The notes: generated from the sequence alone by a model not told the origin. DNA of 39,564 nucleotides from an uncultured Lachnospiraceae bacterium (GCA_910586355.1 CAJUHJ010000021.1:1-39564), one strand, 5' to 3'. Counted from the stretch's first letter, positions 27,346 through 34,861 are shown. Translations and numbers: made by a program.

Positions 27346-27370
27346 TAAAAATACCGCCTGAAAAGACGGT
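27346..27370 (-). terminator. Terminator between the small HTH gene and the tape measure gene
   Basis: ACCGCC (27353-27358) pairs with GACGGT (27365-27370), including one G-U pair. The minus-strand transcript continues with AUUUUUAUG. It would stop read-through from the HTH gene into the tape measure gene, so the latter needs its own promoter or antitermination. Confidence 0.6.
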
Positions 27371-27472
27371 TCTATATTTTTCCTTTCATTAACCTTTCAA
27401 ACCAACATAATATTTTCCTTTACATCCACACATCAATATGTTAAACTTATTGACTATAAAGGTTATTATGTT

Positions 27473-27583
27473 GGTTTTTTACCCACTTTCAGCAAAAAAC
27501 ACGATTTTTTACGTTATTTTTGCTGAAAAATGCTATTTTTTACTCATTTTTTTAATTTTTTGGGTAAATTTTGATTTTTTACG
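27473..27583. promoter_or_regulatory. Array of TTTTTTAC repeats with a 12-bp inverted repeat
   Basis: TTTTTTAC occurs at 27475, 27505, 27536 and 27575 (spacing 30, 31 and 39 bases), twice extended to GATTTTTTACG (27503, 27573). A perfect inverted repeat TTTCAGCAAAAA (27487-27498) / TTTTTGCTGAAA (27517-27528) is centred on the second copy. No gene lies in 27,371-27,621. The array is about 160-240 bases upstream of the tape measure start and just past the HTH gene. Confidence 0.6.
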
Positions 27584-27621
27584 ATATTCAGTTTTCAGAT
27601 AATATAGATTTTCTGATTTGA

Positions 27622-27798
27622 TTAATTGTTTGTCAGATATGCTTCCAACTTCTCAAATAGATGTGGATAAAGATCAATTTTACCGTTTTTAAAACTGCTC
27701 AGAGTGTTCTTGTTCATTCCAATTGTTTTACAAATATAAGTTGCTTTCTCTCTCTCTAAACGCTTCCGTAACATTTCCCTTAATTCTACCTGTGTCAA
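27622..27798 (-). CDS. Small helix-turn-helix protein (TTG start)
   Basis: 58 residues, too short and TTG-initiated, hence easily missed. The sequence has a Cro/CI-type HTH: REMLRKRLEREKATYICKTI then GMNKNTLSSFKNGKID, where the second helix is the probable recognition helix. An AAGAAGGG SD lies just upstream. It follows the hairpin-rich region and precedes the TTTTTTAC array, which may contain its operators (inference). The product would be a phage regulator of late/tail or lysogeny functions. Confidence 0.6.
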   Translation of the reverse strand: MTQVELREMLRKRLEREKATYICKTIGMNKNTLSSFKNGKIDLYPHLFEKLEAYLTNN

Positions 27799-27862
27799 AC
27801 TATCCCTTCTTTCTTGAAATATTTACTTATTAATATTTTATTACTCAAAAAAATCATACTTC

Positions 27863-28143
27863 CATCTGGCAGAGGATGTGGATGTCTCCGCCAGATGACC
27901 TATGTATATTGTGGAGATACACATAGGATTTTCACTTGTTAAATGTTTTGAATGATTTTTACGTGCCTTAGTGGAGTTTGGCACGATTACAGATATGAGT
28001 TCTGAGGCTCATACCTGTCAGTAAAGAAGATTGGATGTAAAGTACAATTTATATAACACTGTAAAATAAATTTACAGATATTTGCGTTTGGCACAAGAGT
28101 TTCTCCATATCAGTTTTTCCACACCTGTTATACCCCTTGTGCC
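27863..28143. ncRNA. Cluster of five perfect hairpins, several with GGA loops (candidate RNA)
   Basis: Perfect stems stand in series. They are CATCTGGC 27863-27870/27890-27897, CCTATGT 27899-27905/27921-27927, CGTGCC 27962-27967/27980-27985, TATGAG 27994-27999/28008-28013 and GGCACAAG 28090-28097/28136-28143. On the plus strand the first three loops contain GAGGATGTGGATG, GTGGAG and GTGGAG. On the minus strand the same loops read CTCCAC, and the fifth loop shows two GGA. There is no open frame across it. The strand and transcript are unknown; no terminator follows on the plus strand. It lies between the two HTH genes. Confidence 0.45.
28059..28077. promoter_or_regulatory. Operator-like palindrome CTGTAAA-N5-TTTACAG
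   Basis: A perfect 7-bp inverted repeat with a 5-base spacer. A minus-strand TATATA follows, so the palindrome would cover the -35/spacer of a minus-strand promoter feeding the hairpin region and the 58-residue HTH gene. It is a likely site for one of the two HTH proteins. Confidence 0.5.
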
Positions 28144-28213
28144 GATAATACAATATTTTCAAACATTTCCCACAATGTTTTTTATAATGAACGCTTTTTA
28201 CGGCGTTATTACC

Positions 28214-28399
28214 TTAATAAAATTCATGGCTTACAAATTCGTTGATTTTCTGAATCCGTTCATTATCATAATCAACCCTTTTATGAAACCAGTCTGATAA
28301 ATACTGTGGGGAAATCCCCAAATATTTAGATAATGACTTCTTCTTTAAATTATATTTTTCCATGTATGCAACTACACGGCTTCGTAATTCATCCTGCAT
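28214..28399 (-). CDS. Cro/CI-type helix-turn-helix regulator
   Basis: 61 residues, nearly all one HTH domain: LRSRVVAYMEKYNLKKKSLS, KYLGISPQYLSDWFHKRVDY and a third helix. SD CGGAGG stands seven bases before the ATG. Small single-domain proteins of this kind are phage repressors or Cro-like switches. It is downstream of the RNA polymerase gene (121 bases gap without other features). The palindrome at 28059-28077, 140 bases downstream, is a candidate target. No dimerisation or peptidase domain is present. Confidence 0.75.
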   Translation of the reverse strand: MQDELRSRVVAYMEKYNLKKKSLSKYLGISPQYLSDWFHKRVDYDNERIQKINEFVSHEFY

Positions 28400-28520
28400 A
28401 TTTAATCCTCCGATCCATATGAATATATGCGTTATCGCTACTTCCCTCTCTTAATATTGTTGATACATAATTAGCTCACTCTCCCCTTACAATCCCTTTA
28501 TTTTTCAACGTTTTAAGCAT

Positions 28521-30836
28521 TTAAGCGCAATCTTTTTTAACGGAAATTGTAACTTTTTTTCTGATTTTATCTTTTGCAATGCCTGATAATTTTCTGTAAT
28601 GGATATTGCTGGCTAATATTTCATGAACATCTTTATTTATCTGTATTTCTTTCAATAATAAATGACTATATTTATCAACAGATATTTGCAGTAAACCAAG
28701 CTTCTCCAATATTTTTATATCTTTATCAAAATATCTTCTGTCCGTATCCGCCAGCCTGCATAATACTGATTTTGTAATACGGTTGTTTTTATTATGGATA
28801 ATACGGATAGCATCTGTATCACATTTACGGCATATATAAACCAATACCAGCATTAACCTCCTGCAATCGGTACAACGCTCTGTTTTTGTAGGAATTGACC
28901 TTTTAATCCATTTAATGTCTTCCTTATATAAATTTACTTCTCTGTCTGTACTCTTTTCATTCTCAAATTCCCATATCTGAAATTTAGATTCCCTGTATTC
29001 TTTTAAATCTTCTAAATACTTTTTTGCCTTTTCACCCCTTTTAATCAATTTATCCATTTCCGGATTATCAATATGCGAAAAATTATTCCTAGAACGTTCA
29101 ATAAGTTGCTCACCAAAACACCCCCACAAAACGGTCTTATCTTTATATTTCTTCATAAATTTCTTATCTGAATAATAAACTGTAATAAGCATATCAATTA
29201 ATTCAGATTCATCATGGATAATAGAAAACAAATCTGTCTTTGCATATTCATACAAGGAATCAAAATTCCTGTTGTATTCCCGTCTATTATTGTCTGTGCC
29301 TTCCGTATCACAGTATTTCGTATTATTAATTTCATAAAACCATTCCTGTATTTCAATAAGTTTATCCTTTACCTTTTTGTATCTATGACTTGTAATATCA
29401 GGAGCAGATAAAACTAAGTTTTCCCAATGGAATTCTTCTTCAATATTAATATCAAGATCAATTTCCCCTATATTTCCTTCCATATAATGACATATCCGGT
29501 TCATAGTACATTCTGTATCGTCAAATAATTCCGTATTAATTTCTGCTTCAACCAATGCATCCACTGCCTTCAGTTCCTTTTCTTGGCTTCTTTTCTTTCT
29601 GCCAGAACGCAGGTATTTCATAAAATACGGCTTCTGGTGTATTTTCAGCAGCTTTAATATTTCTTTCGGAATATTTGCTTCCTGCCCGTGTTTAGCATAA
29701 TCAATCGTAATTGAGCCTACAATGCTCATTATTTTTATGAAATCCTTCACTTCTTTGGTCTGTTCCAAAGACCATAATATAGAAATCGGGTTTATCACAT
29801 TCCCAATGTTATTTTTATAGCCTTTATAATCACACTCTATGATTTCATCCATATCACTTACAACAACTTTCCCTTTTTTCTTTCCACCCATATATGGATA
29901 TTCTATTTTTTCATGGTATATGGTATTGGAAAACTGTTTTATTGCCGCTTCACAAATGACAGGATTATTGACTGTCAGCACATGATCTCCGTCGAAGTCT
30001 GCACTATTTGCCTTTAATGCAACCGTATTCCCAAATACACCAATAATAATCCCTGTTTTCTGGTATGCAAACCACTTTTCCATTTCCCCGCTTGTAATAA
30101 CCTGCACAGGTGAATGTTCCATTGCGATATGTGGTGATCTTATTATATCTACCCAGGGAGTATCCTCTAAATGGTGATTCCAGTAATTAGAATAAATCTG
30201 GTTATATTTTAAAAGCCCTGTTACTGGCAATCCAAATATATGCTGCATCAGCGCAAACAGATCGGGCATTAATGTCTGATAATTCCCTTTTACTGTTATT
30301 TTACCCACGTAGGAACGCTCTTTTGCAGATTTTAAATCCTGCTTCACTTTTTTCTTTATAAATTCATCATTAAACAATGAATGGTTATAATACATTGCAT
30401 GGTAATAAGACGGAAATCTTGACCATTCTATATCATTTTTCTTATCATCTTCACTACATATTCCACGGAATTTCAAAAAACCTTCTACGCTTGAAGAGGC
30501 ATTAACATAACATTTCACTGTTGGATTGCATAATTTTCCAATTTTTTTATCTGAAAGCGATAATGTCTGTAACGGCTGGTATGCCATCACTGTTGTATCT
30601 TCCAATTCAGAAAATGATACGTCATACTCCGATATATTGAATGTCCGTTTATAACCATGCACTTCCTTGTCAAATTCTGTGCGCCATTCTTCCAAAGATT
30701 TATACAGGTCATGGAATTTAAACTGGCTTTTTGTTAAGATGCAATCTATTTTATCTGCAAATAAATCCCACTCTTTCCCATAGATATCAATTATTTTGCT
30801 TACTTTATATTCCCTTGCAAATTCTTCCACTGGCAT
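28521..30836 (-). CDS. YonO/QDE-1-class RNA polymerase, catalytic C-terminal part
   Basis: 771 residues from the nominal ATG. The metal-binding active site is ANSADFDGDHVLTVNNP, with the DFDGD at residues 280-284. This is the double-psi beta-barrel motif shared by RNAP beta' (NADFDGD), YonO and eukaryotic RdRPs. Upstream, VKGNYQTLMPDLFALMQHIFG and the RSPHI segment also match the pattern of this family. A late CTDC...CRKC zinc-finger-like cluster lies near residue 690. The ATG has no SD, and the frame is open upstream to about 30,890, encoding SFQFRCIPCLKGKLYT. So this is the rest of the 5' gene after a one-base shift. YonO transcribes SPbeta late genes as a single chain; this one may do so if joined. 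Confidence 0.85.
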   Translation of the reverse strand: MPVEEFAREYKVSKIIDIYGKEWDLFADKIDCILTKSQFKFHDLYKSLEEWRTEFDKEVHGYKRTFNISEYDVSFSELEDTTVMAYQPLQTLSLSDKKIGKLCNPTVKCYVNASSSVEGFLKFRGICSEDDKKNDIEWSRFPSYYHAMYYNHSLFNDEFIKKKVKQDLKSAKERSYVGKITVKGNYQTLMPDLFALMQHIFGLPVTGLLKYNQIYSNYWNHHLEDTPWVDIIRSPHIAMEHSPVQVITSGEMEKWFAYQKTGIIIGVFGNTVALKANSADFDGDHVLTVNNPVICEAAIKQFSNTIYHEKIEYPYMGGKKKGKVVVSDMDEIIECDYKGYKNNIGNVINPISILWSLEQTKEVKDFIKIMSIVGSITIDYAKHGQEANIPKEILKLLKIHQKPYFMKYLRSGRKKRSQEKELKAVDALVEAEINTELFDDTECTMNRICHYMEGNIGEIDLDINIEEEFHWENLVLSAPDITSHRYKKVKDKLIEIQEWFYEINNTKYCDTEGTDNNRREYNRNFDSLYEYAKTDLFSIIHDESELIDMLITVYYSDKKFMKKYKDKTVLWGCFGEQLIERSRNNFSHIDNPEMDKLIKRGEKAKKYLEDLKEYRESKFQIWEFENEKSTDREVNLYKEDIKWIKRSIPTKTERCTDCRRLMLVLVYICRKCDTDAIRIIHNKNNRITKSVLCRLADTDRRYFDKDIKILEKLGLLQISVDKYSHLLLKEIQINKDVHEILASNIHYRKLSGIAKDKIRKKVTISVKKDCA

Positions 30837-31743
30837 AGTATACAGTTTTCCTTTTAAACAGGGAATACACCGGAACTGGAAGGAAGCCGGGATTATAATC
30901 TAAGTTCAGTTCTTTGCTCCATTCTCCCGCTTTTTTAAGCGTGACAATGCCAGCTCCGTCAAATAGGTTAGTAGGGATTCTTCTCACCTTGTCGCGCAAT
31001 ATGCTGAATCTACGGTGTATATTTCCGTTTTCATCCCATGTGTTAATCTCCCTGACGACATCCACTTTTGCTTTCATTCGTAATTCTTTATCATCAACAA
31101 CAACGATATTCGGCATGGATGATACCGGAATACTATCTGTGGAAGCAAGCCCAATATAAGAATTCCATTTTGACATAAATTTATATTCTGTATCCCTGTC
31201 AAGACCGCATAACAGGATATCTATTGCTTTATCCCAAATATTTTCTGCAACAAGCATAGCTTTCTGTGTCCTGCTATGACTGGACGACACAATAATCCGT
31301 TTGTATTTTCGCCCATTATATGTAACAATGCCGCCAAATTTTTTCATCTGGTCTTTATATTTTGTATATGATCTCCCAACTTTCAGGGACAGCATATTTT
31401 CGACATAATCCCTGTTTATTCTGCTTTGTTTCGTCTTTCTTTTTGAAACTTCGTTTTCTTCTGAAAGATGACGAATAATGCGGATCAATTCTGACTCAGC
31501 CGTAAGAATCATGTGCTTTCTTTTATCATGGCTTATTTTGCGTGTCACTGCTTTATCGTATTTTTTCTGTTCTTCCTCGTTCAAATCATCCCTGTTGATT
31601 ATATTGCCATCTTTATCAATGATATTAGGGATAAATTCATACACATTATTTTCGTCTAATTCAGACATTTTTAGCCTGTTGATATACACTAATGGTGCCT
31701 TCTTTGGCTTTTTATCTTCAATTATATTTTTGTCTTTATTCAA
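30805..31743 (-). CDS. YonO/QDE-1-class RNA polymerase, N-terminal part (split by frameshift)
   Basis: About 312 residues from a TTG with SD GGAGG eight bases upstream; a GTG at 31758 is the alternative. The N-terminus is charged and disordered-looking. The C-terminal part contains FDGAGIVTLKKAGEWSKELN. This corresponds to the DG-x-G-x-(I/V) motif that opens the catalytic region in RdRP/YonO-type enzymes. After LNLDYNP the frame drifts into unlikely sequence and stops. Removing one base from the CCC at 30889-30891 lets it run into PASFQFRCIPCLKGK and the 771-residue frame, giving a single protein of about 1,075 residues. Overlap with the downstream frame is 32 bases. Confidence 0.8.
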   Translation of the reverse strand: MNKDKNIIEDKKPKKAPLVYINRLKMSELDENNVYEFIPNIIDKDGNIINRDDLNEEEQKKYDKAVTRKISHDKRKHMILTAESELIRIIRHLSEENEVSKRKTKQSRINRDYVENMLSLKVGRSYTKYKDQMKKFGGIVTYNGRKYKRIIVSSSHSRTQKAMLVAENIWDKAIDILLCGLDRDTEYKFMSKWNSYIGLASTDSIPVSSMPNIVVVDDKELRMKAKVDVVREINTWDENGNIHRRFSILRDKVRRIPTNLFDGAGIVTLKKAGEWSKELNLDYNPGFLPVPVYSLFKRKTVYYASGRICKGI

Positions 31744-31850
31744 TAAATCATCCTCCACATTTCAAAAATCATCCAAACATTTACCAAGCCAAGCCGAAAC
31801 CATTGATACCGAATTATTCGGTAAGCTACTATGGCTCCGGTTAATCCCAT
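31740..31850 (-). CDS. Possible small protein upstream of the RNA polymerase
   Basis: 36 codons (MGLTGAIVAYRIIRYQWFRL...) ending inside the RNA polymerase start region. An AGGA lies 11 bases before the ATG. The residues are hydrophobic/basic and protein-like but match nothing I know. The same DNA contains a hairpin TACCGAATAATTCGGTA, so it may instead be a structured leader. Low confidence. Confidence 0.25.
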   Translation of the reverse strand: MGLTGAIVAYRIIRYQWFRLGLVNVWMIFEMWRMIY

Positions 31851-31873
31851 TTGGGCTTGTCCTATTGTATGAA

Positions 31874-32650
31874 TTAAAATGCCTTACCATATTCCTTTGC
31901 TTTTTCCATAGCTACTTTTGCAGCTTTCCCCTCGGAATCATATCGTCCAAAATTTTTAACTTTACCATTGACAGTAAATTCAACAACATATTTATTTTTT
32001 CTTTTATATACATATTTATATTTTCTCCTCTTAGTTATTCCCAAACCATTTGCTCTACCTCTACATTGTTTTTGGGATTTATTATTTAACCTTTTATATA
32101 CATTACTTCCTTCTATTGGATAATATCTCTTAATAATTTCATCTTCTTCATCAGTAAAGTTTCCATGTTTTTCTTTTATTAGTCCTAATTTAAAGGCTTT
32201 AGTTTTAATAGATCTGTATGATCTATTAGGCAAAAATTCACCTAAATTAATGCCTTGTTTGGAATAATGTCTTTTTAATATTTCTATTTCTTCATTTGTC
32301 CAATTACATTGTCTTTTTATTCCTAATTTTTCGACTTGCGACTTGATTGCACCTTTGGTTCTATTATTTAACCTATTCTTTACTTTTTCTCCTTCCATAG
32401 AATAGTATTCTTTCAGTATGTTAATTTCTTCATCTGTCCAATCCCTATCTGGCGATTGAATATTTAATCTAACAGCCATTGCTTGTATAGCACTCTTTGT
32501 CCTACCTTCCAATCTAACTAGAACTTTTAATCCTTCAATTGGATACCACTTCTTTAGTATTTCTATTTCTTCTTCAGTCCATAATCTATTAATAAATAAG
32601 CTCAATCGTCTAGCTTGTTTCTTTGTTGCAGCTTTTGTTCTTCCATTCAA
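31874..32650 (-). CDS. Myb/SANT-like repeat and AP2-like tail, separated from helicase by frameshift
   Basis: 258 residues. Four full repeats of about 46 residues, each W/F-T-x-E-E-x-x-I-[LI]-K-x-x-Y-x-x-x-G...R-L-x-x-[RK]-[TS], begin near residues 28, 75, 121 and 168. A C-terminal AP2/ERF-like strand region follows (YKYVYKRKNKYVVEFTVNGK, FGRYDSEGKAAKVAM). The first residues (MNGRTKAATKKQARRLS) are the back half of a fifth repeat, whose front half (RTEEENNILREYYPVEG) ends the helicase frame. No SD precedes this ATG. Such repeats bind DNA in phage HNH nucleases and regulators; no nuclease motif is present here. The intact protein would be a helicase with a five-repeat DNA-binding tail. Confidence 0.75.
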   Translation of the reverse strand: MNGRTKAATKKQARRLSLFINRLWTEEEIEILKKWYPIEGLKVLVRLEGRTKSAIQAMAVRLNIQSPDRDWTDEEINILKEYYSMEGEKVKNRLNNRTKGAIKSQVEKLGIKRQCNWTNEEIEILKRHYSKQGINLGEFLPNRSYRSIKTKAFKLGLIKEKHGNFTDEEDEIIKRYYPIEGSNVYKRLNNKSQKQCRGRANGLGITKRRKYKYVYKRKNKYVVEFTVNGKVKNFGRYDSEGKAAKVAMEKAKEYGKAF

Positions 32651-32658
32651 TCTATCTG

Positions 32659-33960
32659 CTACTTTTGCCCCTCAACAGGATAATACTCTCTCAAAATATT
32701 ATTCTCTTCTTCTGTCCGCTCTCTCCCTTCCAATCTCCCCTCAATCTCCTTAAACACTTCCCGAATCTCAACAATCTGATCTATAACAAAGAAAGTATTA
32801 ATATCCTCAAATCTAGAATCATCAAAATTAGGATCAGTTTCTTTCTCTTTCGCTATAGCGTCTTTAATTTCTCGTAACAGCCCAATTCCATCACTAACAC
32901 TTGAAAAGTTATTGACAAAATCAAACACTAACAGATGCTTTCCAATATTATCAGCATCTAACAAACGTCCTAACTGCTGAAGATATATCAAATTACTTCT
33001 TGTCGTTCTAAGCATCAGCACACCAGAAATATCTTTGATATGCAAACCTTCATTGAGCATATTTATACTAAATAGAATTTTCAAAGAATCGCTATTATCT
33101 TTTTTAAAATCCTTATAATCCTTTTCCTTATCTGGATAATCAGAATAAACAGCATAACTATGTACATTTTTTATACCAGCAATTTTAAACCAATCAATCA
33201 CAATATCACGCATAGTATCCAGCTGCTTTTTATCCTTGCAAAATACAAGGTATTTACCATTTTTTACCTTTATATATTTATTTAAAATCAATGGAACTCC
33301 ATAGCTTTTCTCAAAGTGAAGTTTCATTTCTTGCATTTTCTTATAAAACTCTTTCTTCTCAGCTTTACTATTCGTCGAAGCTTCAATGCGCTTTTTTAGC
33401 TTCTCAAATTCATCATCCAGTCTGTAAATAGTTGTAATATAATGAGGGCAAGGCAACACTTTTCTTGCAATCGCCTTAGAAAGAGGCAATTCACCAATAG
33501 CATTACCACCAAAAAGGCATTCCACAACATTAACGCCATCGTTCCTTACAGTTGTCGCGCTCGTGCCAAAAATGATGCTGTCTGAATGTGTTGACATTAG
33601 ATAATCAATTTTCTGTCCCCATATCGGAGCTGTACCATGATGGTATTCGTCCAAAAAGATCAGTTTATAATCCATTTGAGCAATATCTCCATCACTCATA
33701 CGGATTAATTTCTGGTATGTCATAAAATCAGTATTTGAAATTCCAAACTCGTCAAATTTTTCTTTAATGCTATTCAATAACGGTCTTGTCAGCTCCAACA
33801 CAAGTTTTGGCACATCATTATATTTTTCAGCCAATGCGCCCATAAGGTATGTTTTTCTACTTCCTGTCGCACGAGGAACCGCTATTTTCTTTATTCCAGA
33901 ATCAATCATCTTATTGATTTCCTGAAATGCTTCCAAATTGTGTTTCAATAAATCCACCAT
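32659..33960 (-). CDS. DEAD/DEAH-type superfamily 2 helicase with altered Walker A
   Basis: 433 residues with SD AGGAGG. SF2 motifs: Walker A region PRATGSRKTYLM (Arg in place of the second Gly of GSGKT), motif II DEYHH, motif III GTSATT, motif IV-like region KYLVFCKDKKQ, motif V NMLNEGLHIKDI and motif VI LQQLGRLLD. This fits type III restriction/RecQ-like translocases common in mobile elements. The Arg is encoded by AGA where GGA is expected, a single transition, and would be predicted to impair ATP binding. The frame ends at TAG in the first Myb-like repeat. Reading one extra A in CAAAAG joins it to the following 258-residue frame (about 690 residues together). Confidence 0.8.
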   Translation of the reverse strand: MVDLLKHNLEAFQEINKMIDSGIKKIAVPRATGSRKTYLMGALAEKYNDVPKLVLELTRPLLNSIKEKFDEFGISNTDFMTYQKLIRMSDGDIAQMDYKLIFLDEYHHGTAPIWGQKIDYLMSTHSDSIIFGTSATTVRNDGVNVVECLFGGNAIGELPLSKAIARKVLPCPHYITTIYRLDDEFEKLKKRIEASTNSKAEKKEFYKKMQEMKLHFEKSYGVPLILNKYIKVKNGKYLVFCKDKKQLDTMRDIVIDWFKIAGIKNVHSYAVYSDYPDKEKDYKDFKKDNSDSLKILFSINMLNEGLHIKDISGVLMLRTTRSNLIYLQQLGRLLDADNIGKHLLVFDFVNNFSSVSDGIGLLREIKDAIAKEKETDPNFDDSRFEDINTFFVIDQIVEIREVFKEIEGRLEGRERTEEENNILREYYPVEGQK

Positions 33961-34109
33961 ATAAATTCATCCTCCTATCACTCATCAACACTCTTTTTAC
34001 TACACTAACTATTTCTGTTTTTGCAATCTTATTTCATCACTAATTTTCACCAATTTTTTCGCATTGCATTACCAACTGTCTTATTTTTAGCGTACAAAAA
34101 CCACACCTA

Positions 34110-34135
34110 AAGCAGTCCCAACTAAAAAACTGCTT
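34110..34135. terminator. Weak hairpin in the gap upstream of the helicase
   Basis: AAGCAGT (34110-34116) pairs with ACTGCTT (34129-34135) across a 12-base A-rich loop. T-rich sequence follows on the plus side, only TTTAGG on the minus side. The rest of the 33,961-34,233 gap shows no gene; the helicase SD is at its left end. Confidence 0.3.
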
Positions 34136-34233
34136 CAAACTATATTTTCTTTACAATATTTACTTCTACTTTTCAATTTGGTTTATTTCAAATCTGCGTG
34201 TATGTATTCCAGTTTTACTTTTATTTGGCTTCA

Positions 34234-34422
34234 TTAATATAATTTACTTCCACAAGTCGGACACCTATATAAGACAAACTTACTTTTAGACTCACCATTA
34301 ACCGCCAATCTATAATTTTTACCGTTTTCATCACAACGGATAACCAAACTTCCCATACCTAAACCTTGTTCAAGTTTACCATTTTTACATTCAAACCGTT
34401 TATAATCACATGTACTGCACAT
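34234..34422 (-). CDS. Small zinc-ribbon protein
   Basis: 62 residues with two Cys pairs: CSTC at the start and CPTCGSKLY at the end, framing a beta-rich core (GSLVIRCDENGKNYRLAV). It probably binds one zinc ion. The ATG overlaps the end of the ParB-like fragment by 17 bases in another frame, which suggests translational coupling. Function unknown; proteins of this size in phages often bind nucleic acid or host enzymes. Confidence 0.55.
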   Translation of the reverse strand: MCSTCDYKRFECKNGKLEQGLGMGSLVIRCDENGKNYRLAVNGESKSKFVLYRCPTCGSKLY

Positions 34423-34861
34423 AATTTAATCCTTCATTCAATTTTTCTTCTTTTTTAATTTGAATAATTTCCTTGTAACCAGCACTGATAGATGTTTTTC
34501 CTGAAAGAACTCTCTGTTTAAGATCATCATTATTTGAATCTAAAACACGTTTTGCTTGTCTATATGTTTCTCGATTTACATTAGCTACCTTTGCAAGTTT
34601 GGCATTTGTTTCATTTTCAGAACGCTTCTTATTTTTATCAGCTTCCACAAAATTTTGTGTAAGCTGAGGATTAGCACCTCCTGTAGATGTAGCCTGTCTT
34701 TCTTTTGCCTGTTTTTCATAAATTGGTCTATACTTTTCAGCAACAGCGATTCTTTGGATGGGAGAAAGATTACGTCTACCTAGTTGCGTATTGATCATCC
34801 ATTCCATTACATCAGATTTATTAATATTCTTAGAAATACTAATCCTCTCTATTTTGCACAC
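34406..34861 (-). CDS. ParB-like protein lacking its N-terminal domain
   Basis: 151 residues from a GTG without a good SD. It is a second copy of the central part of the ParB-like protein at 35308-36543. NTQLGRRNLSPIQRIAVAEK matches NQLARRNLSPIQKISITEKY, and the end LKQRVLSGKTSISAGYKEI is almost the same in both. The N-terminal ParB/Srx box (DGHNRY-type) and the C-terminal J-like end are missing. It is therefore a truncated paralogue, or a deliberate short form carrying only the HTH. Divergence between copies is considerable, so the duplication is not recent. An AT-rich stretch lies just upstream. Confidence 0.55.
   Translation of the reverse strand: MCKIERISISKNINKSDVMEWMINTQLGRRNLSPIQRIAVAEKYRPIYEKQAKERQATSTGGANPQLTQNFVEADKNKKRSENETNAKLAKVANVNRETYRQAKRVLDSNNDDLKQRVLSGKTSISAGYKEIIQIKKEEKLNEGLNYVQYM

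Noticed and set aside
27473..28143. CRISPR array
   Set aside because: The repeats are 8-11 bases, irregularly spaced and without unique spacers of constant length, and no cas gene is present.
33000..33030. Asp instead of the last Arg in helicase motif VI (LQQLGRLLD) as damage
   Set aside because: Phage-type SF2 helicases of this family often deviate at this last position while keeping the QxxGR core, so it is not evidence of decay.
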